Of a stretch of 64,000 bases of DNA, positions 33,263 to 44,709 are shown piece after piece. Numbering within the stretch: position 1 is the stretch's first letter; each line of letters starts with the position of its first letter. The position numbers were made by a program, and so were the translations under genes. The stretch is from Fulvia fulva (lineage: Eukaryota; Ascomycota; Dothideomycetes; Mycosphaerellales; Mycosphaerellaceae), in the NCBI RefSeq assembly GCF_020509005.1, contig NC_063022.1, positions 2,728,001-2,792,000 on the forward strand, given 5' to 3'. The notes under the pieces were generated by a model that saw only the letters and a program-made list of their open reading frames with translations, ran no database searches and had not been told where the DNA came from.

Positions 33263-34983
33263 ATGTCGGTCGACTTCCTCCTCCACGAGTCGTCGGTGGG
33301 CTATGCCATCTTCAAGGTCAAGCTGCAGTCCGATGAGGTCGGCGCACGCACGAAAGAGGTGCAGGAGGCGCAGACAGATCTCGCCAAGTTCGGCAAGATG
33401 ATCCATCTCGTCTCCTTTGCGCCATTCCAGGGGGCCAGCCAGGCGCTCGAGAACGCCAACGACGTGTCGGAGGGTATCATGAGCGACTACCTCAAGACCG
33501 TCCTCGAAGCGAATCTGCCCAAGGCCGGCAAGAAGAACAAGATCACGCTGGCTGTGGGCGACAAGAACTTGGCGGGTAGCATCAAGGCCGGCTTCACGGG
33601 ACTGGAGTGCGAGACACCAGACACGAGCGAGCTGGCGGCAGATCTGCTCCGTGGCCTGCGACTGCACGCCGAGAAGCTGCTCAAGCAGTTGCAGACTGGC
33701 GACATCTCACGCGCACAGCTTGGTCTGGGTCACGCATACTCGCGGGCTAAAGTCAAGTTCAGCGTGCAGAAGAACGACAACCACATCATCCAGGCCATTG
33801 CGACCATCGACCACCTCGACAAGGCCGTCAACACTTTCTCCATGAGAGTGCGCGAATGGTACGGCTGGCACTTCCCTGAGCTTGTCAAGATCGTCAGCGA
33901 GAACCACAAGTACGCCAAGTGTGCGCTGTTCATTGGCGACAAGAAGACTCTGTCGGAAGACAGCCTGCACGAGTTGGCCGCGATTGTGGACGACGATGAG
34001 AGCACTGCACGGGCTATCATTGAAGCTGCACGAGTATCCATGGGTCAGGAAATCTCAGAGACAGACATGGAGAATGTCATGCTCTTCGCGAAGCGCACCG
34101 CAGATCTGACTGCATACCGCAAGTCGCTGGGCAACTACCTTGTTGCGAAGATGGGCGTTGTCGCACCTAACCTTGCAGCTCTCATCGGCGAGACTGTTGG
34201 TGCTCGTCTCATTTCGCACGCCGGCTCCCTCACCAACCTCGCCAAATACCCAGCATCGACCGTCCAGATCCTTGGTGCCGAGAAGGCACTTTTCCGTGCC
34301 CTCAAGACCAAGGGCAACACACCCAAGTACGGTCTCATCTACCACTCTTCGTTCATCGGCCGCGCCGGCATGAAGAACAAGGGCAGAATATCACGTTTCC
34401 TCGCCAACAAGACTTCTATCGCTTCGCGTATTGACAACTTCAGCATGCAGCCTACACGCAAGTTTGGCGAGGCACTGAAGGGGCAGGTTGAGGAGAGGTT
34501 ACGATTCTACGCCGAGGGCATTAACCCAACCAAGAACGCAGATGCGATGGTATGACATAGTCAACAACTTTCACCATTCACAGCACACTGACAGTTTCAC
34601 AGAAAGCCGCCATGGACGCCACCCTCGCAGGCATGGACATCGACGACCTGACCGACGCCGGCGCCGAGGACGCTCTTGCTGCACCTGGCGTGACTGGACC
34701 AGCGACCGAGCAAAAGCAGCGCAAAGAGAAGAAGAAGAAGAAGTCGAAGTCGGAAGACGTCGAGATGGAAGACGCGCCCACGATCGACGACAAGGCCGCA
34801 CGAAAAGCGGCGAAGAAGGCCAAGAAGCTACAAGAAGAGGCCGCGGCAGATGTCGACGAGGAGGCAGTGGAGAAGAAGCTCAAGAAGGAGAAGAAGGAGA
34901 AGAGGAAGAGCGAGACACTGGCTGCGGGAGAGGTGCCGGATGAGCAGATTAAGAAGAAGAAAAAGAAGAGCAAGTCGGAGTAA
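33263..34983 (+). CDS. NOP56: Nucleolar box C/D snoRNP core protein NOP56
   Basis: Core component of box C/D snoRNPs, required for 2'-O-methylation of rRNA and ribosome assembly in the nucleolus. Exons 33263-34549 and 34603-34983 with a 53-bp intron (donor GTATGA, acceptor TCACAG) give 555 residues. The N-terminal NOP5NT region (YAIFKVKLQSDEVG), the coiled-coil/NOSIC region (GHAYSRAKVKFSVQKNDNHI) and the Nop domain with VAPNLAALIGETVGARLISH and GNTPKYGLIYHSSFIGRAG are present. The C-terminal exon encodes the Lys/Glu-rich KKE/D tail typical of the family. The first segments match NOP56/Sik1 rather than NOP58. The single intron isolates the charged tail; retaining it would stop translation two codons later and yield a tailless protein. 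Confidence 0.97.
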
Positions 34984-35480
34984 GTTCTGACTTGTCTTAT
35001 GTATAGTCTGCTTTGATGGAGGTGAGGCGTTTGTGGCGTGGTACGGAGTTCTGGTCTTGGACACTGTAAGTGCAAGCAAAGTGTCTCGCTCAACATGAAG
35101 GACTAGAGCGAAGTTTGTCGCATATTGATCGGGTATGTATACTGCACGAATGAAATCTTCACGCCTTAGTCGCTCCCTCGAGCACGACCTGCATGAGATC
35201 TGCATCTTTATGTCTACGACATCCTCCCACGAAAGTGCAAAGATACACTCTCACGCTACGTTTGTCTGGCTCACACTCACCAATGCTGTCTCACGAGGAG
35301 ACAGCCGTGCATGTTGCTGGCGCGCGATGTTTGCACGAACGCCTTGCACAGCAAGGCAATCGACGCACAAGGGTACAAGAGATAGGAAGGCAATGCTGAT
35401 CCTCTTGTGATGAGAACACTTCACAGCCCAGAGACCTTCTGATCTACCAACGACGCTGAGACCGAAGTTCGAGACAGATC
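34984..35480. other. Intergenic, nothing recognised
   Basis: NOP56 3' UTR and promoter of the following gene. No coding or repeat signal. Confidence 0.5.
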
Positions 35481-36822
35481 ATGCCGTACCTAGCACCTCA
35501 TGCGAACTATCCGTACGACAACGACCATCCACACCTGCACGACCAGGACGATGCATACATACCGTCTTATGCGAACAGTCATCGGCACAGTGGCAGAAGT
35601 CTTGCAACTTACCACGGCGTCAACAACCCATCTATACCATCTTACACTAACCCTGATAGCGCTCCTCCAGCAGGCCGTCGAGGACCGCAGCTCGATTATG
35701 GTGATCAACTGTCGAGAGAGGTTCGTTGACGACGTGCACTTGTCCGCTTGCATATTCGCTGACAGTCAACCAGACTCCCGCAGGTTGAGCACCGTCTCAC
35801 AGTCAGGAGGTCTCCAGCGTGGTGAATCATGGCGAAGTAGCGCTGCTCTTTCTCCGTCTCCACAGCGCGATCCAAAGAGGAGACGAACAGAGTCGTTCCA
35901 GGAATCAAGTGAATTGCATCATTCGGTCCCGGCCACGACCAAAGACAGTACAGATGAGAATGGTGCTGAGCGGCTACAGGATGCACAGCATGTGCCGGAA
36001 GTCGCTCAGATGACTCGACCAAGTACAGCCACTGTCACGCCTAAACCTAGAGCCAGTGCCGAGCAGACCTCTGGGGTGCCGGTCGATGCTCGAACGCCAG
36101 TCAGAGCTGTGGGAGAATGGGGGAACCATGACGAGCAGAGCAATAGACACACCGAAAGCCAAAGCAGTGGAGAAAGTAGCAAGCAAGATGCCGGCGATCA
36201 ACAGTCCGGCGGCAACCAACAGCATACCAGCGACCAAGCCAAGTACAGCAGCGAAAGCCACACAAGCAGCAACGAACAGAACACCGGCGACGACAAAGAC
36301 CTTGACCGTGAAAATGACACCACCGAGCCCACCACTCCTGGATCTTCCGAGGAGGAACAGTCCAAGTCCGAAGAAGAGTCTTATCCAGCTATCGACCCAC
36401 AGATCTGGCACGACTACAGGAAAAATATCAAAGACAAAAGCTATTCACATGTCGGAGCCGTCTCAACACCAACCCAGCACCAACGTGACATGGCAATCAA
36501 AGAAATCAGGGATTTGATCGGGCATGACGATATTGTTTCAATTGTGCCCGATGCGAAATTCCGCGAGTAAGTGAGCAAGTTGCAACTTTGTAACTGGAGC
36601 AGTCCATTTCTGAACGACCTTGTGGAACGTTTGCGCGCTACAAAGAAGACGCGGCAGAAGGAGGCGAATAGTAGTGACGGTGAAGCAAAGGAGGAGCCAG
36701 ATGAAGCATCCTTTGCGCCGGGGGAGGGCGCTACCGATCGTGAGGTCATGGAGTGGTTGATGGTGGAGGTGGTCCGATTGAGCAGGGAGGTGAAGGAGCT
36801 CAAGACGGAGAAGAAGAAGTAG
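35481..36822 (+). CDS. Hypothetical disordered protein with C-terminal coiled coil
   Basis: Proposed exons 35481-35720, 35803-36566 and 36603-36822 give 407 residues. Exon 1 is His/Tyr/Asp/Pro-rich. Exon 2 is largely disordered (Ser, Gln, Glu, Asn) with a basic PKRRRTESF motif, ending in a more ordered segment (IDPQIWHDYRKNIKDKSYSH, AIKEIRDLIGHDDIVSIVPDAKF). Exon 3 continues FLNDLVERLRATKKT and closes with a coiled coil (VMEWLMVEVVRLSREVKELK). Intron 1 (82 bp) has a weak GTTCGT donor and its acceptor is the best in-phase choice, so that junction is uncertain. Intron 2 has a perfect GTAAGTGAG donor but is only 36 nt to the in-phase GCAG acceptor; without splicing the frame meets TAA at once. 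No family recognised. Confidence 0.62.
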
Positions 36823-37273
36823 CCTTGGCGCAAGATTCAACCACGGTCTGACCTGCCTCTATTGCTAATGAGCCCTTCCATGGACCCAGGCATGGCCAGG
36901 GCCCGCATCGCAGTACCGGCGCCTAGGTGGCAGACTTTATGCCTAGGGACCCCACCCCATACCATGACTGGATCCGCATAACCTGGAATGGACGCGGTGT
37001 GTCCGACCAGATGGTCCTCCGATATCTGTGGCTTGCTCGACTATCTGAGCGTCTGGTGGCTTGGGACAGCATACACGACGCGGATCTGGGCTCGAGACGG
37101 AGCGGTGCGGCTTGTCAACTGTGGTGTATCGTACGATACAGCGCCGTTGCTTCCGTGTCTGCTTGTCACGCGAAGGTTTTGCGGTGTGATGAATGATCGA
37201 GCTCCTGCACGGGAGCAAACCTGAGACTCCTCTGTATGTCCCCATTGTCTCATCCGTAGGCAGATGCGGTGGC
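36823..37273. other. Convergent 3' flanks, nothing recognised
   Basis: Between the 3' ends of the disordered-protein gene (plus) and the rhodopsin-domain gene (minus). No coding signal. Confidence 0.5.
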
Positions 37274-38455
37274 TCATGGCACCAGTCTCGACATGTCGTC
37301 CTCGTCCACCAATGTATCGCTTCCCGACCGGGCAGTCCTTGCGGTCCCTGGCCGTTGCGGCGCCGAGGAGAGCGCTGTCTGACTTGCAGTCCACTCACCT
37401 CGCTTTCGGTTAAACCCGTGTCCGCGCGAGTTCTGCATTTCCACCCAGCTCGAGCCGGCCGTCCTTTTGTCACTTCTGCTCCTCAGTCTGGCAGTCAGGT
37501 TTCGATAGGACTCTCCTATGGTAACAAAGACGGGTCGTATAGCTGGTAAGGATCCAAAGATGACGATGAACCAGGTCTGCGTCATGACCCAAGTGAGCAG
37601 CGTCCCGTATCCGCCAGTATACGACACACCCTCAACGTACACCACCATACAGATCCCAGCAGCACCCGCAACAGCCCCTCCCGCCATGATAAAACATATG
37701 CCGATCTTGAGACTAAGCTTCATCTGCTGAAGTGGCCCGATAATAAGCACTGCCGGATATATCGCAAGGGCAAAATCCGCGAAAGCCCCAAAAGATCCAG
37801 AAAAGTAACTGTACTGTATCTCGATATCGTCCAGCGGACACGTCCCAGGCGTAGCAATATCCCAGAGCTTCCGTGGAGGATCGCATTGCAGCATTGTGAT
37901 GAAGACCTGCGCTGTGGAGACGATGAATTGAAGACCACCGAGGACGAAGAGCATATTGCGGGCTTTGGGGGAGACGGTCCCTTGAAGGGCGGCGAGGAAG
38001 GCGATTACGCTGAAGCGGCCAAAGGCCATGGAGAAGGTGGCGCACATTTGTGCCACTCTGCGACGTATTAGTATGCTGGATCATGTGTCGAAGCGTGCAT
38101 ACTCACATGCTGTAGTACAGCACCCGACTCAACTGCTTCAACGGATCCGATACCGTTTCGTCGGTGGAGTAGTTGTAGCTCACTGTGACTAGCGCTTGGG
38201 CGATTACCGCTAATGCCTATAACCTCAATCAGCAGGGTTCCCTCTATAGAGTATGTATGTATGACTCCGAGCAGCACTCACAAACGCGACCGCAATCAAC
38301 AAAAAATCCCACCTAACCCCAATCAACGACGGCACCCCATCTCTCGCTCTCGACGCATTGAAACTCCTTATCGCAAACAGAATCGTCGCTACGATGAACC
38401 AGATCCAAGTCACCCAGATCAGTTCCACGCCTTCATCGCCGTAGAGGATCGCCAT
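37274..38455 (-). CDS. Fungal rhodopsin-domain (SAT5/PTH11-like) seven-helix membrane protein
   Basis: Exons 38455-38282, 38216-38107 and 38057-37274 with introns of 65 bp (GTGAGT) and 49 bp (GTGAGT, branch TACTAAT) give 355 residues. The arrangement is the one of the Pezizomycotina rhodopsin-domain family: a first helix with WVTWIWFIVATILFAIR, an Arg-rich loop, a helix LIAVAFALAVIAQALVT, the YNYS loop, then FGRFSVIAFLAALQG and later helices, with CDPPRKLWD and GTCPL cysteines in an outer loop. A hydrophilic cytoplasmic tail of about 80 residues follows. Members may be receptors or sensors, but ligands are mostly unknown. No retinal-binding Lys could be assigned; this is not a microbial opsin. 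Confidence 0.85.
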
Positions 38456-39421
38456 GGTGGTCGAGCATCAGCTAGATGTCAATCGGGAGGGGGACGCACA
38501 AACGATCGTGAGAGGCTCCATCATGTTGGTCAGACTCGTCGGGCTGATATATGAAGCTTTGTTCGAGACCTATCGGGCTGATGTCGGATGGATCTACTGG
38601 GATGGACCCATGAATTCAGGAGGGACTGTAAACTTTGTGTGTATTCTGGTCTGTAGCCAAGGCGTGATCCGCGTCCGAGTGCGGTTATCGTACGCGCGAA
38701 GCAGTTTGAGTTGCTTTGACAGAGATCGATACAGTACTGTATGCTTGTGGTGTTGCCGATCAGCGGTCGGTATTTTCTGGTGTTGATTGGAGGCACTCGG
38801 GATCTTCGGCAGCCGTGGTATCCGGATCCTCCGAGTTGTAGAGAGCGACGGTTATTGGTGCTGTGAGATCGATGAAGATAAGAGCTCTTGGTGGTCGGAA
38901 CCTTGTGTGACTGTTGACAGCTGCTCGCCAACCACTTCTCCGCACCCGGCAGCCACCGCACCCCAGCAAGTTTGCGTGTACCAAAATTTTGATCACACTC
39001 GGCGTCTCTAGCTACTCGACACTGCACCTCGAAGACCCCCTAGTATCTATCTTTTCCGCGCACTCGAGCCGGCAACAGGTAGGAGGGGGGGGGCCCTCAC
39101 GAGGCAGGGGTAGAGGCCCCGCCGATATGCCCTCCCCGAGGCGCAACGGCGACGTGCAAGACACACAAATAGTGCCGGGGTGCGGTGGCTGCCGGGGTGC
39201 GGAGAAGTGCCTGGCCAGCAGCCAGCTGCTCTGCCGTGAAACTTTGCATGCCTGTGAGGATGTTGTGCTGGGCTGACTCCGGCTGAGCAATGCAAATGCC
39301 AAGACCCAGGGACTGCATCCTTGTGGTCATGTTGCTCAGCGCTTGTGCGATCAGGCTCAACTCATGGAAAGAGAACACCAGTGGTGATACAAGCGGAGTG
39401 TTCTCAACAAGATTACAACAT
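38456..39421. other. Intergenic, nothing recognised; short G run
   Basis: Promoter side of the rhodopsin-domain gene and 3' flank of the dioxygenase gene. Open frames here (up to 165 codons on the minus strand) begin with non-ATG codons and lack support. A run of about ten G lies near 39085-39095. Confidence 0.45.
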
Positions 39422-40834
39422 CTATTCAGCATCTATCGGCGCCCTTGGTGGAGTATCGTTGACCTGCACACCACCTCTCTTCTTATGCCTCGAGTCGGCA
39501 AATGGCAGTCTCCAGCCACCCTCATCTTCTGGCGTTGCGAGCCAGAGTCTACAGGCGCAATACTGTTAGTAATGTCCGGATATTGCATATAGTGCATAAC
39601 AGGCAACGAAACTCACCTCATCAGGTGCCGCCTCGGGTGAGGTGCTGGATAGTCCTTGTACGCCGTGCGGCTGTGAAGCACGTGAGCCTATCCAAAGGTG
39701 TTAGCTTGTATCTCAATGCCTGCTGTCGAGCTGGGGACCATACGTTACTCAAGAACTGTATATCACCAATGTCCAAGACCATATGCAGCGACAGGCGCAA
39801 ACAAGTGTCCTCCAAAACTTGCGCAGCCTCCTGTTGCTTCTCCGAAAGTGGTGGAATTGCACCAGTATCAGAGAACCGCTTGAGCGACTTGACGTAGTAT
39901 GGATCCCACTTTGTGTAGAGCCTGCCATCTTTACCGGTCTCTTTGTAGAATACAGGCTGGCGCGTGTATGGCTCCTGGCCTGCTGACACTTCTCCTTTAC
40001 GGTCGAAGTACCAGATTGGCTGTGTGAGAGTTTCCACTACGTCTGGACGCTCTCTTTGCAGGGTGTTGAAGACGTGGTGGTCTGAGACGATATCCGACTC
40101 TCCACCTTCGAGGGACTTGGCGACGCAGAGGAGACCAACGATGTCGCAGTCATCAGCGTGGAAGAATTGGCGGGCGGTAGTGCGGTAAATGCGGACTTTG
40201 TCGATTTGTGTTGGGTCGGCTCCAGTGTCCTGCCACTGCATTAGTATTCCACTTCGCAGAGAGTCATGTGTGTCGACTCACCTTCACATGACCGAGAACG
40301 TGGCCAAGGCCGTTCTGCGAGACGAAGTAACCTAGGTAGGTGCCCAAACCCATGTATGCAACGGCACTCTTGTGGTTCCCCCATTCTTGGACTGGAAAGC
40401 CTTTGAACAGAATGAAGCCTTTGCCATTGAGGATTTCTTTGCGCATTGGTTCAAGGAAGCCGGCCATATTGGGAAGTGGAAACTTGTCCTACTGATCGTC
40501 AGACATGGCCTTTCGCAACAAGAGTCAATCTCACCTTCGTTATACCAGTCATGGGCGTTCCAGATGCAAGAAAATCATCAGCAGCTTTGCGGAGCTCCTT
40601 CACCTCATCTTCATTGAATCGATGAACCCATCGCTCCGGGTGATTCTCATAGTCTTCCTTCTTCCAAACGGTTGGACCTGTGATTTCCTTTGGGAATTCG
40701 CTGTATGGCACTAGCTGCTCGTAGGTTGGCGGGCACTGTCCGCTTGTTTTGATGCCATCTGGAAAGACCGCTTTCGAGGCTTGATCGTATCGAAAGACAG
40801 GCGGCTCAACCGGCGCCTGTGCTAGAGTTGCCAT
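39422..40834 (-). CDS. TauD/TfdA-like 2-oxoglutarate/Fe(II) dioxygenase
   Basis: Five exons, 40834-40535, 40488-40282, 40235-39744, 39687-39617 and 39548-39422, give 398 residues; the introns are 46, 46, 56 and 68 bp with standard donors (GTGAGA, GTGAGT, GTATGG, GTGAGT) and clear CTRAC/CTAAT branches. The iron ligands are visible as the HAD motif (His195, Asp197) in RQFFHADDCD and a distal His in NAHVLHSRTAYKDYP, with a 2-oxoglutarate-binding Arg in PRRHLMRLWL. This is the fungal TauD-like group with an N-terminal extension (PPTYEQLVPYSEFPKEITGP). No signal peptide, so probably cytosolic. Substrate is unknown; taurine or other small acids are candidates by family only. A TATATA element lies about 165 bp upstream. 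Confidence 0.92.
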
Positions 40835-41935
40835 GATTATTCAACGACTGTGTATGGTTGGCTTCTGATTGTCTTGAGAATAATAGTCCAAGGTGATACC
40901 GCAAACGATGTTCCCCAGCAGTCTTCAGTGTAGTATAATCCAAAAGGCCTAGGCCGTCGATAAGAATCGGATCCATCTTATCGTGGCAGTGGGATGAGGT
41001 CTATATATCTTGACGGGCAGTCGGCCGATGCTAAGGACAAGCTCTCGCTGAGTTTACCACTTGTTGCGTAAGAATCGCCATCGTAGGTAAGGTGCCCAAG
41101 ACTACGAGCTCAGACATGGCAGACCTGGAGGGTATCTTGCTGATGGCGTGCTTGAAAGGAAGAGTAGCGCACCAATCGCGAAGTGCAAGCATGGAATGTC
41201 GTGATGCATCCGGCGGTCTTCGAAGCGGGGCTTGGTGAAGTCGATGGCAGCATTGTTGGCCCACGATTGGGGTGCTTTGTTCTCGGTTTGTCGGCGGGTG
41301 ACTTCCCTTGACGCATGTCAGGCGGCCGGCAGAAGGCTGTGGTCGCCGAGATATCTACCACGCGGCGTATCGTATCTTTATCGGGATCGTGACGAGTGTC
41401 GTGACTCGTCGTTGCTGCTGAGGCCGAAGGCGACGGGAAAGGTGGGGTGGTCTGTCGGCGTCAACGGTGAAGCGACGTCCCGATCGGAAGCGGAAGCGGC
41501 ATCTTCAGCCAAGAACATCGATGCTGACTGTCCCTTCGCGGGGATATCCATTCGTGTGCTGTTTCAGGCAGACTTTGCACGTGAAAGCATCGTGCTACTG
41601 CTGCAGGCCTGCCGTCATAACAGCACGTGGCCATCGTCAGGCTTCGCATAGCAGCGTCTTTAGCGTCGTATCAGCGGATATGCCATGCTTGTGAACAGCT
41701 CAATCGGATCCTTCCGCCATGTCACCCGTCACATGCCTGGCTGAGTCATTCGTGTTGGTTTCTGCGGCTGAGGCGCGCCGAGGCGCAGAGCTGAAGGTCG
41801 AGGCCGCCCATCGCATGCAGAGGCAGCATCTCACGACGGGGAATCGAAGCTTGAGCCAGCTATAATCCCTTAGCCACCACGCCACGAGAGGCGTACTCTG
41901 TAAGACGTGGTCCATGCTATATCCGGGCAGCCCCA
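40835..41935. other. Intergenic, no gene supported
   Basis: Divergent promoter region between the dioxygenase and the 41936 gene. A TATATATC stretch near 41000 may serve the dioxygenase. A plus-strand 139-codon frame (41232-41651) has no recognisable content. A tRNA-like A/B-box combination on the minus strand near 41830-41880 fails the T-arm pairing test. Confidence 0.45.
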
Positions 41936-43934
41936 ATGAGCGTGTCAAGCGAAATACACGTCGGCGTCGCGGTGAGTTCACGATCATACGAGCACATCAC
42001 CCCACATCGCGAGACCTGAAGTCATGATCCCAGCGGCTTGGGAGACTGGCAGCACCTACCCGAGATGAGCGAGACTTCGGGGACGAATGTCGCGACTGAC
42101 GTGCTGTGTTGACGTGCAGCAATGCCTCGATGCCATTAAGCAAGCCTTCAACGATGGTGGTGCCATCATCGAGAAGATCAAGCGCAAGCGCGCCCTGAAA
42201 CGAGCCCCGCCTCCGCCGCGACTTCTCGAGGAATCGATCGACCAAGCACCGCATGAGATCGAGAAAGAGAAGCAGCGCGGGCTGAACCGCTTCGGAAAGG
42301 CGTTCGACGATGGCGACGCCATTGCGGTCATTACGCTGCAGCAGATATGCATAAAACTCCAGAGCAGTCTGCTGGAGAAGCTGCGCAATGCAGCATTTGA
42401 CGACGACCATGCCATAACAGACTTTACATACCTTGTAGATGCGGCAGACATAGGACGAGATAAGACCATAGCTGCGTTGCACGACTTCAAGCAGAGGTTG
42501 CTCTCAGCCCAAACCCCGGAACAAGACGCAGATCCTGGTCAAGTCGTCAAACAGCAATCTCTGAAGTCGATGTCCCCGAACTCGAGTAAGTCGGATATCG
42601 TAACGCCGCCTTCAGAGCCCGCGCGAAGGGACACAATCCAATCGCTACCTCCAGAACCCGTGAGAAGCCAAACGCACCAATCACTCCCATCACAGAGCCA
42701 GACCAAGACTCTGGCACCTGCCAGGCACCACAAGACGTGGAGCAGAGACTTCAGTCACTCTGCAGAAGGTTCCGGCGAGGACACTACCTCAGGTGCGGAC
42801 GAACCGACTCACCAAGCACACCACCGAAAACGAAGCTCAATACTCCATTTCCTCAAGCACAATCGAACGCATAGCTCCGAGGTCAAAGACAATCGACAGG
42901 GCAGCGTTCTGCCTGCCGTGATCACCGAGGAACCAGTTCGACAGCCTTCTCTCTCTGGACCAACGAGCACACCATCACAGCAAGCGCCACAGCAGCGCGT
43001 AAGTCAAGAGCAAGTACCGCAGCAGCAATCGGCCAAGTTCCGCTACGAAGAGTGGGAGGACAATCCCGAGGAGATCTGGGGCACTAAACCGAGCCTGGAA
43101 CGACGCGAGACAGTGGCTTTGGCACCCGATCAAGCGCGAGACAATGCCTCCGTGTACAATGGCCATGGTGCACAATCGTTAGGTCCATCGCTGTCGCCTG
43201 TCCTGACCCATCGCTCGAACAGCAATCCGCATCACAGCACCGCGATCATAACACCGAACCCCGATAACGAGTTCCTAGGATTCTGCAAAGGAGCCTGGAA
43301 GTTGCAGAACGGCGATCGCAAAGGCGCCATGACAAAGAAGAGCGAGGTCGATCCATGGTCCAGACATCCATCAGCGAATGCTGCGCAATATTTGTCGTGT
43401 CTGCAGCCGAAGTGCGCTTTCCGGTCATCCTTCGCGAACGCCAACGTGGAGGTCATGTGGAACAAGGTGTTCATTTTCGAGGCGAAAGGTATCAAGCTCC
43501 GCTGGCCCTTCTTGGCCAAGTCGCATGTCCAGCAGAAAGTGGTCGTGAAGCATCAGTACAGCTTCAAATGCCTCTTCTGTGTGTTTCTTGGTGGGCAGAG
43601 TGGCGTGTACCACGGTATGGACTATTATCTGGAGCACATTTTGAATGAGCATCGAGGGCGAGCTCTTGGCGATGTCGTCCTGTACAAGACCGGATGTATC
43701 AACGACAGGATCGCCGACGACAAGGATGAGTTTGACATCAACCTGTACCCCATGGCCCTGGACAACCCAAAAGAGAAGGCCAAGTCAGAGTATCTCTCCG
43801 ATGACCTGATGGACCCGTATTGGGCGAAGAGTGAGGCCAATGACTCGATGTTCAGTCCCAATGAGCCTTGGAATGAAGGCCTTTCGGACTTCCACTACCG
43901 TATGGATGATCGATATGGCGCCGAGTTGGAATAG
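41936..43934 (+). CDS. Conserved fungal hypothetical protein with C-terminal cysteine/histidine region
   Basis: Exons 41936-41971 and 42120-43934 with a 148-bp intron (donor GTGAGT, branch ACTGAC, acceptor TGCAG) give 616 residues. I prefer the 12-codon first exon MSVSSEIHVGVA, which flows into QCLDAIKQAFNDGG, over the in-frame ATG at 42087 that would need to read the intron end. Residues about 15-145 are helical and charged. A long Ser/Gln/Pro-rich linker follows. The C-terminal third is well ordered, starting at NEFLGFCKGAWKLQNGD, with CLQPKCAF and FKCLFCVFLG cysteine pairs and YYLEHILNEHRG histidines that together look like a zinc-binding fold. This domain occurs in many ascomycete proteins of unknown function. 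It ends 16 bp before the convergent MTQ2 stop. Confidence 0.85.
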
Positions 43935-43950
43935 TGAAGGATCGAAGCTT

Positions 43951-44709
43951 TCAGTCTCTTTGCTCTCGCCGGATGCGCAGGATGCACAGCTTCTCCCAGC
44001 CAGCTTGCTTGCCACTGGATCCTACCAGTACAACCGACCATCCGCCAGGCCATGCACCGATTCTTGCTGCGACATCCTTCGGCTTGTTCTGCGCGCAAAG
44101 TAATACATACGCGATGCCTCTTTTGCTCAGCACATTGGGAAGCTGAGCCAGCAAGCGGTTTGTTGTCTCCATACCATCTGCGCCCCCAGCATACGAAAGG
44201 GCTAGCAGGTGCGAATCGCGCTCGAAAGCTTCGTGTGAGTTCAGCGATACTCCAGCCACTGCTTCCTGTGGGTTCGGAGGCAGCTCTTCGGTCGGTACAT
44301 ATGGCGGGTTGAAGATGAGCACATCCACGCAACCAGCCACGAATGAGCTCGTCAGATCGGTGGAGATGACATCCAGGAATGAGCCTGCTTTGGACTTGTT
44401 CTCAAGGATAGCGCCTTTGATTGTTTGTGCTGTAGCTCTGCATGCGAACATATTCACATCCGCGCCCATCGCCGCAACATCTGTTCGCCCGAAGATGTGC
44501 TCTGCATTTGCAGTGACGAAAGCTAGTACAACGCCCGATCCCGGTCCGACTTCAAGGAGGAGAGGTGCATTTGTACCTGTTGGAAAGTGATTCCTGAGAA
44601 ATGCAGTCTCACTGGGTGAGGAGAGGGTGTCCAAGAGTAAGTACGAGTCCTCTGCGGGCTCGTAAATCTGGTCGTAATTGACATGGGATGTTGATGGCGT
44701 TGGAAGCAT
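43951..44709 (-). CDS. MTQ2: eRF1 methyltransferase catalytic subunit MTQ2 (HemK family)
   Basis: N5-glutamine methyltransferase that, with the zinc-binding partner Trm112, methylates the GGQ glutamine of translation release factor eRF1. A single exon encodes 252 residues. The SAM-binding motif LLEVGPGSGV (about 51-60), the acidic GADVN and the catalytic NPPY motif (134-137, in LIFNPPYVPT) are intact. The N terminus VNYDQIYEPAEDSYLLLDTL is diagnostic of MTQ2/HEMK2. No targeting signal, so cytosolic as expected. The 3' end is 16 bp from that of the convergent upstream gene, so their transcripts must overlap. Confidence 0.95.
   Translation of the reverse strand: MLPTPSTSHVNYDQIYEPAEDSYLLLDTLSSPSETAFLRNHFPTGTNAPLLLEVGPGSGVVLAFVTANAEHIFGRTDVAAMGADVNMFACRATAQTIKGAILENKSKAGSFLDVISTDLTSSFVAGCVDVLIFNPPYVPTEELPPNPQEAVAGVSLNSHEAFERDSHLLALSYAGGADGMETTNRLLAQLPNVLSKRGIAYVLLCAQNKPKDVAARIGAWPGGWSVVLVGSSGKQAGWEKLCILRIRREQRD

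Noticed and set aside
38530..39027. 165-codon minus-strand frame upstream of the rhodopsin-domain gene
   Set aside because: Non-ATG start, no domain, lies in the expected promoter region.
41825..41885. tRNA-like A-box/B-box arrangement on the minus strand
   Set aside because: The A-box-like TGGCGTGGTGG and B-box-like GCTTCGATTCC are too close together, and the bases flanking the would-be T loop do not pair; no acceptor stem forms.
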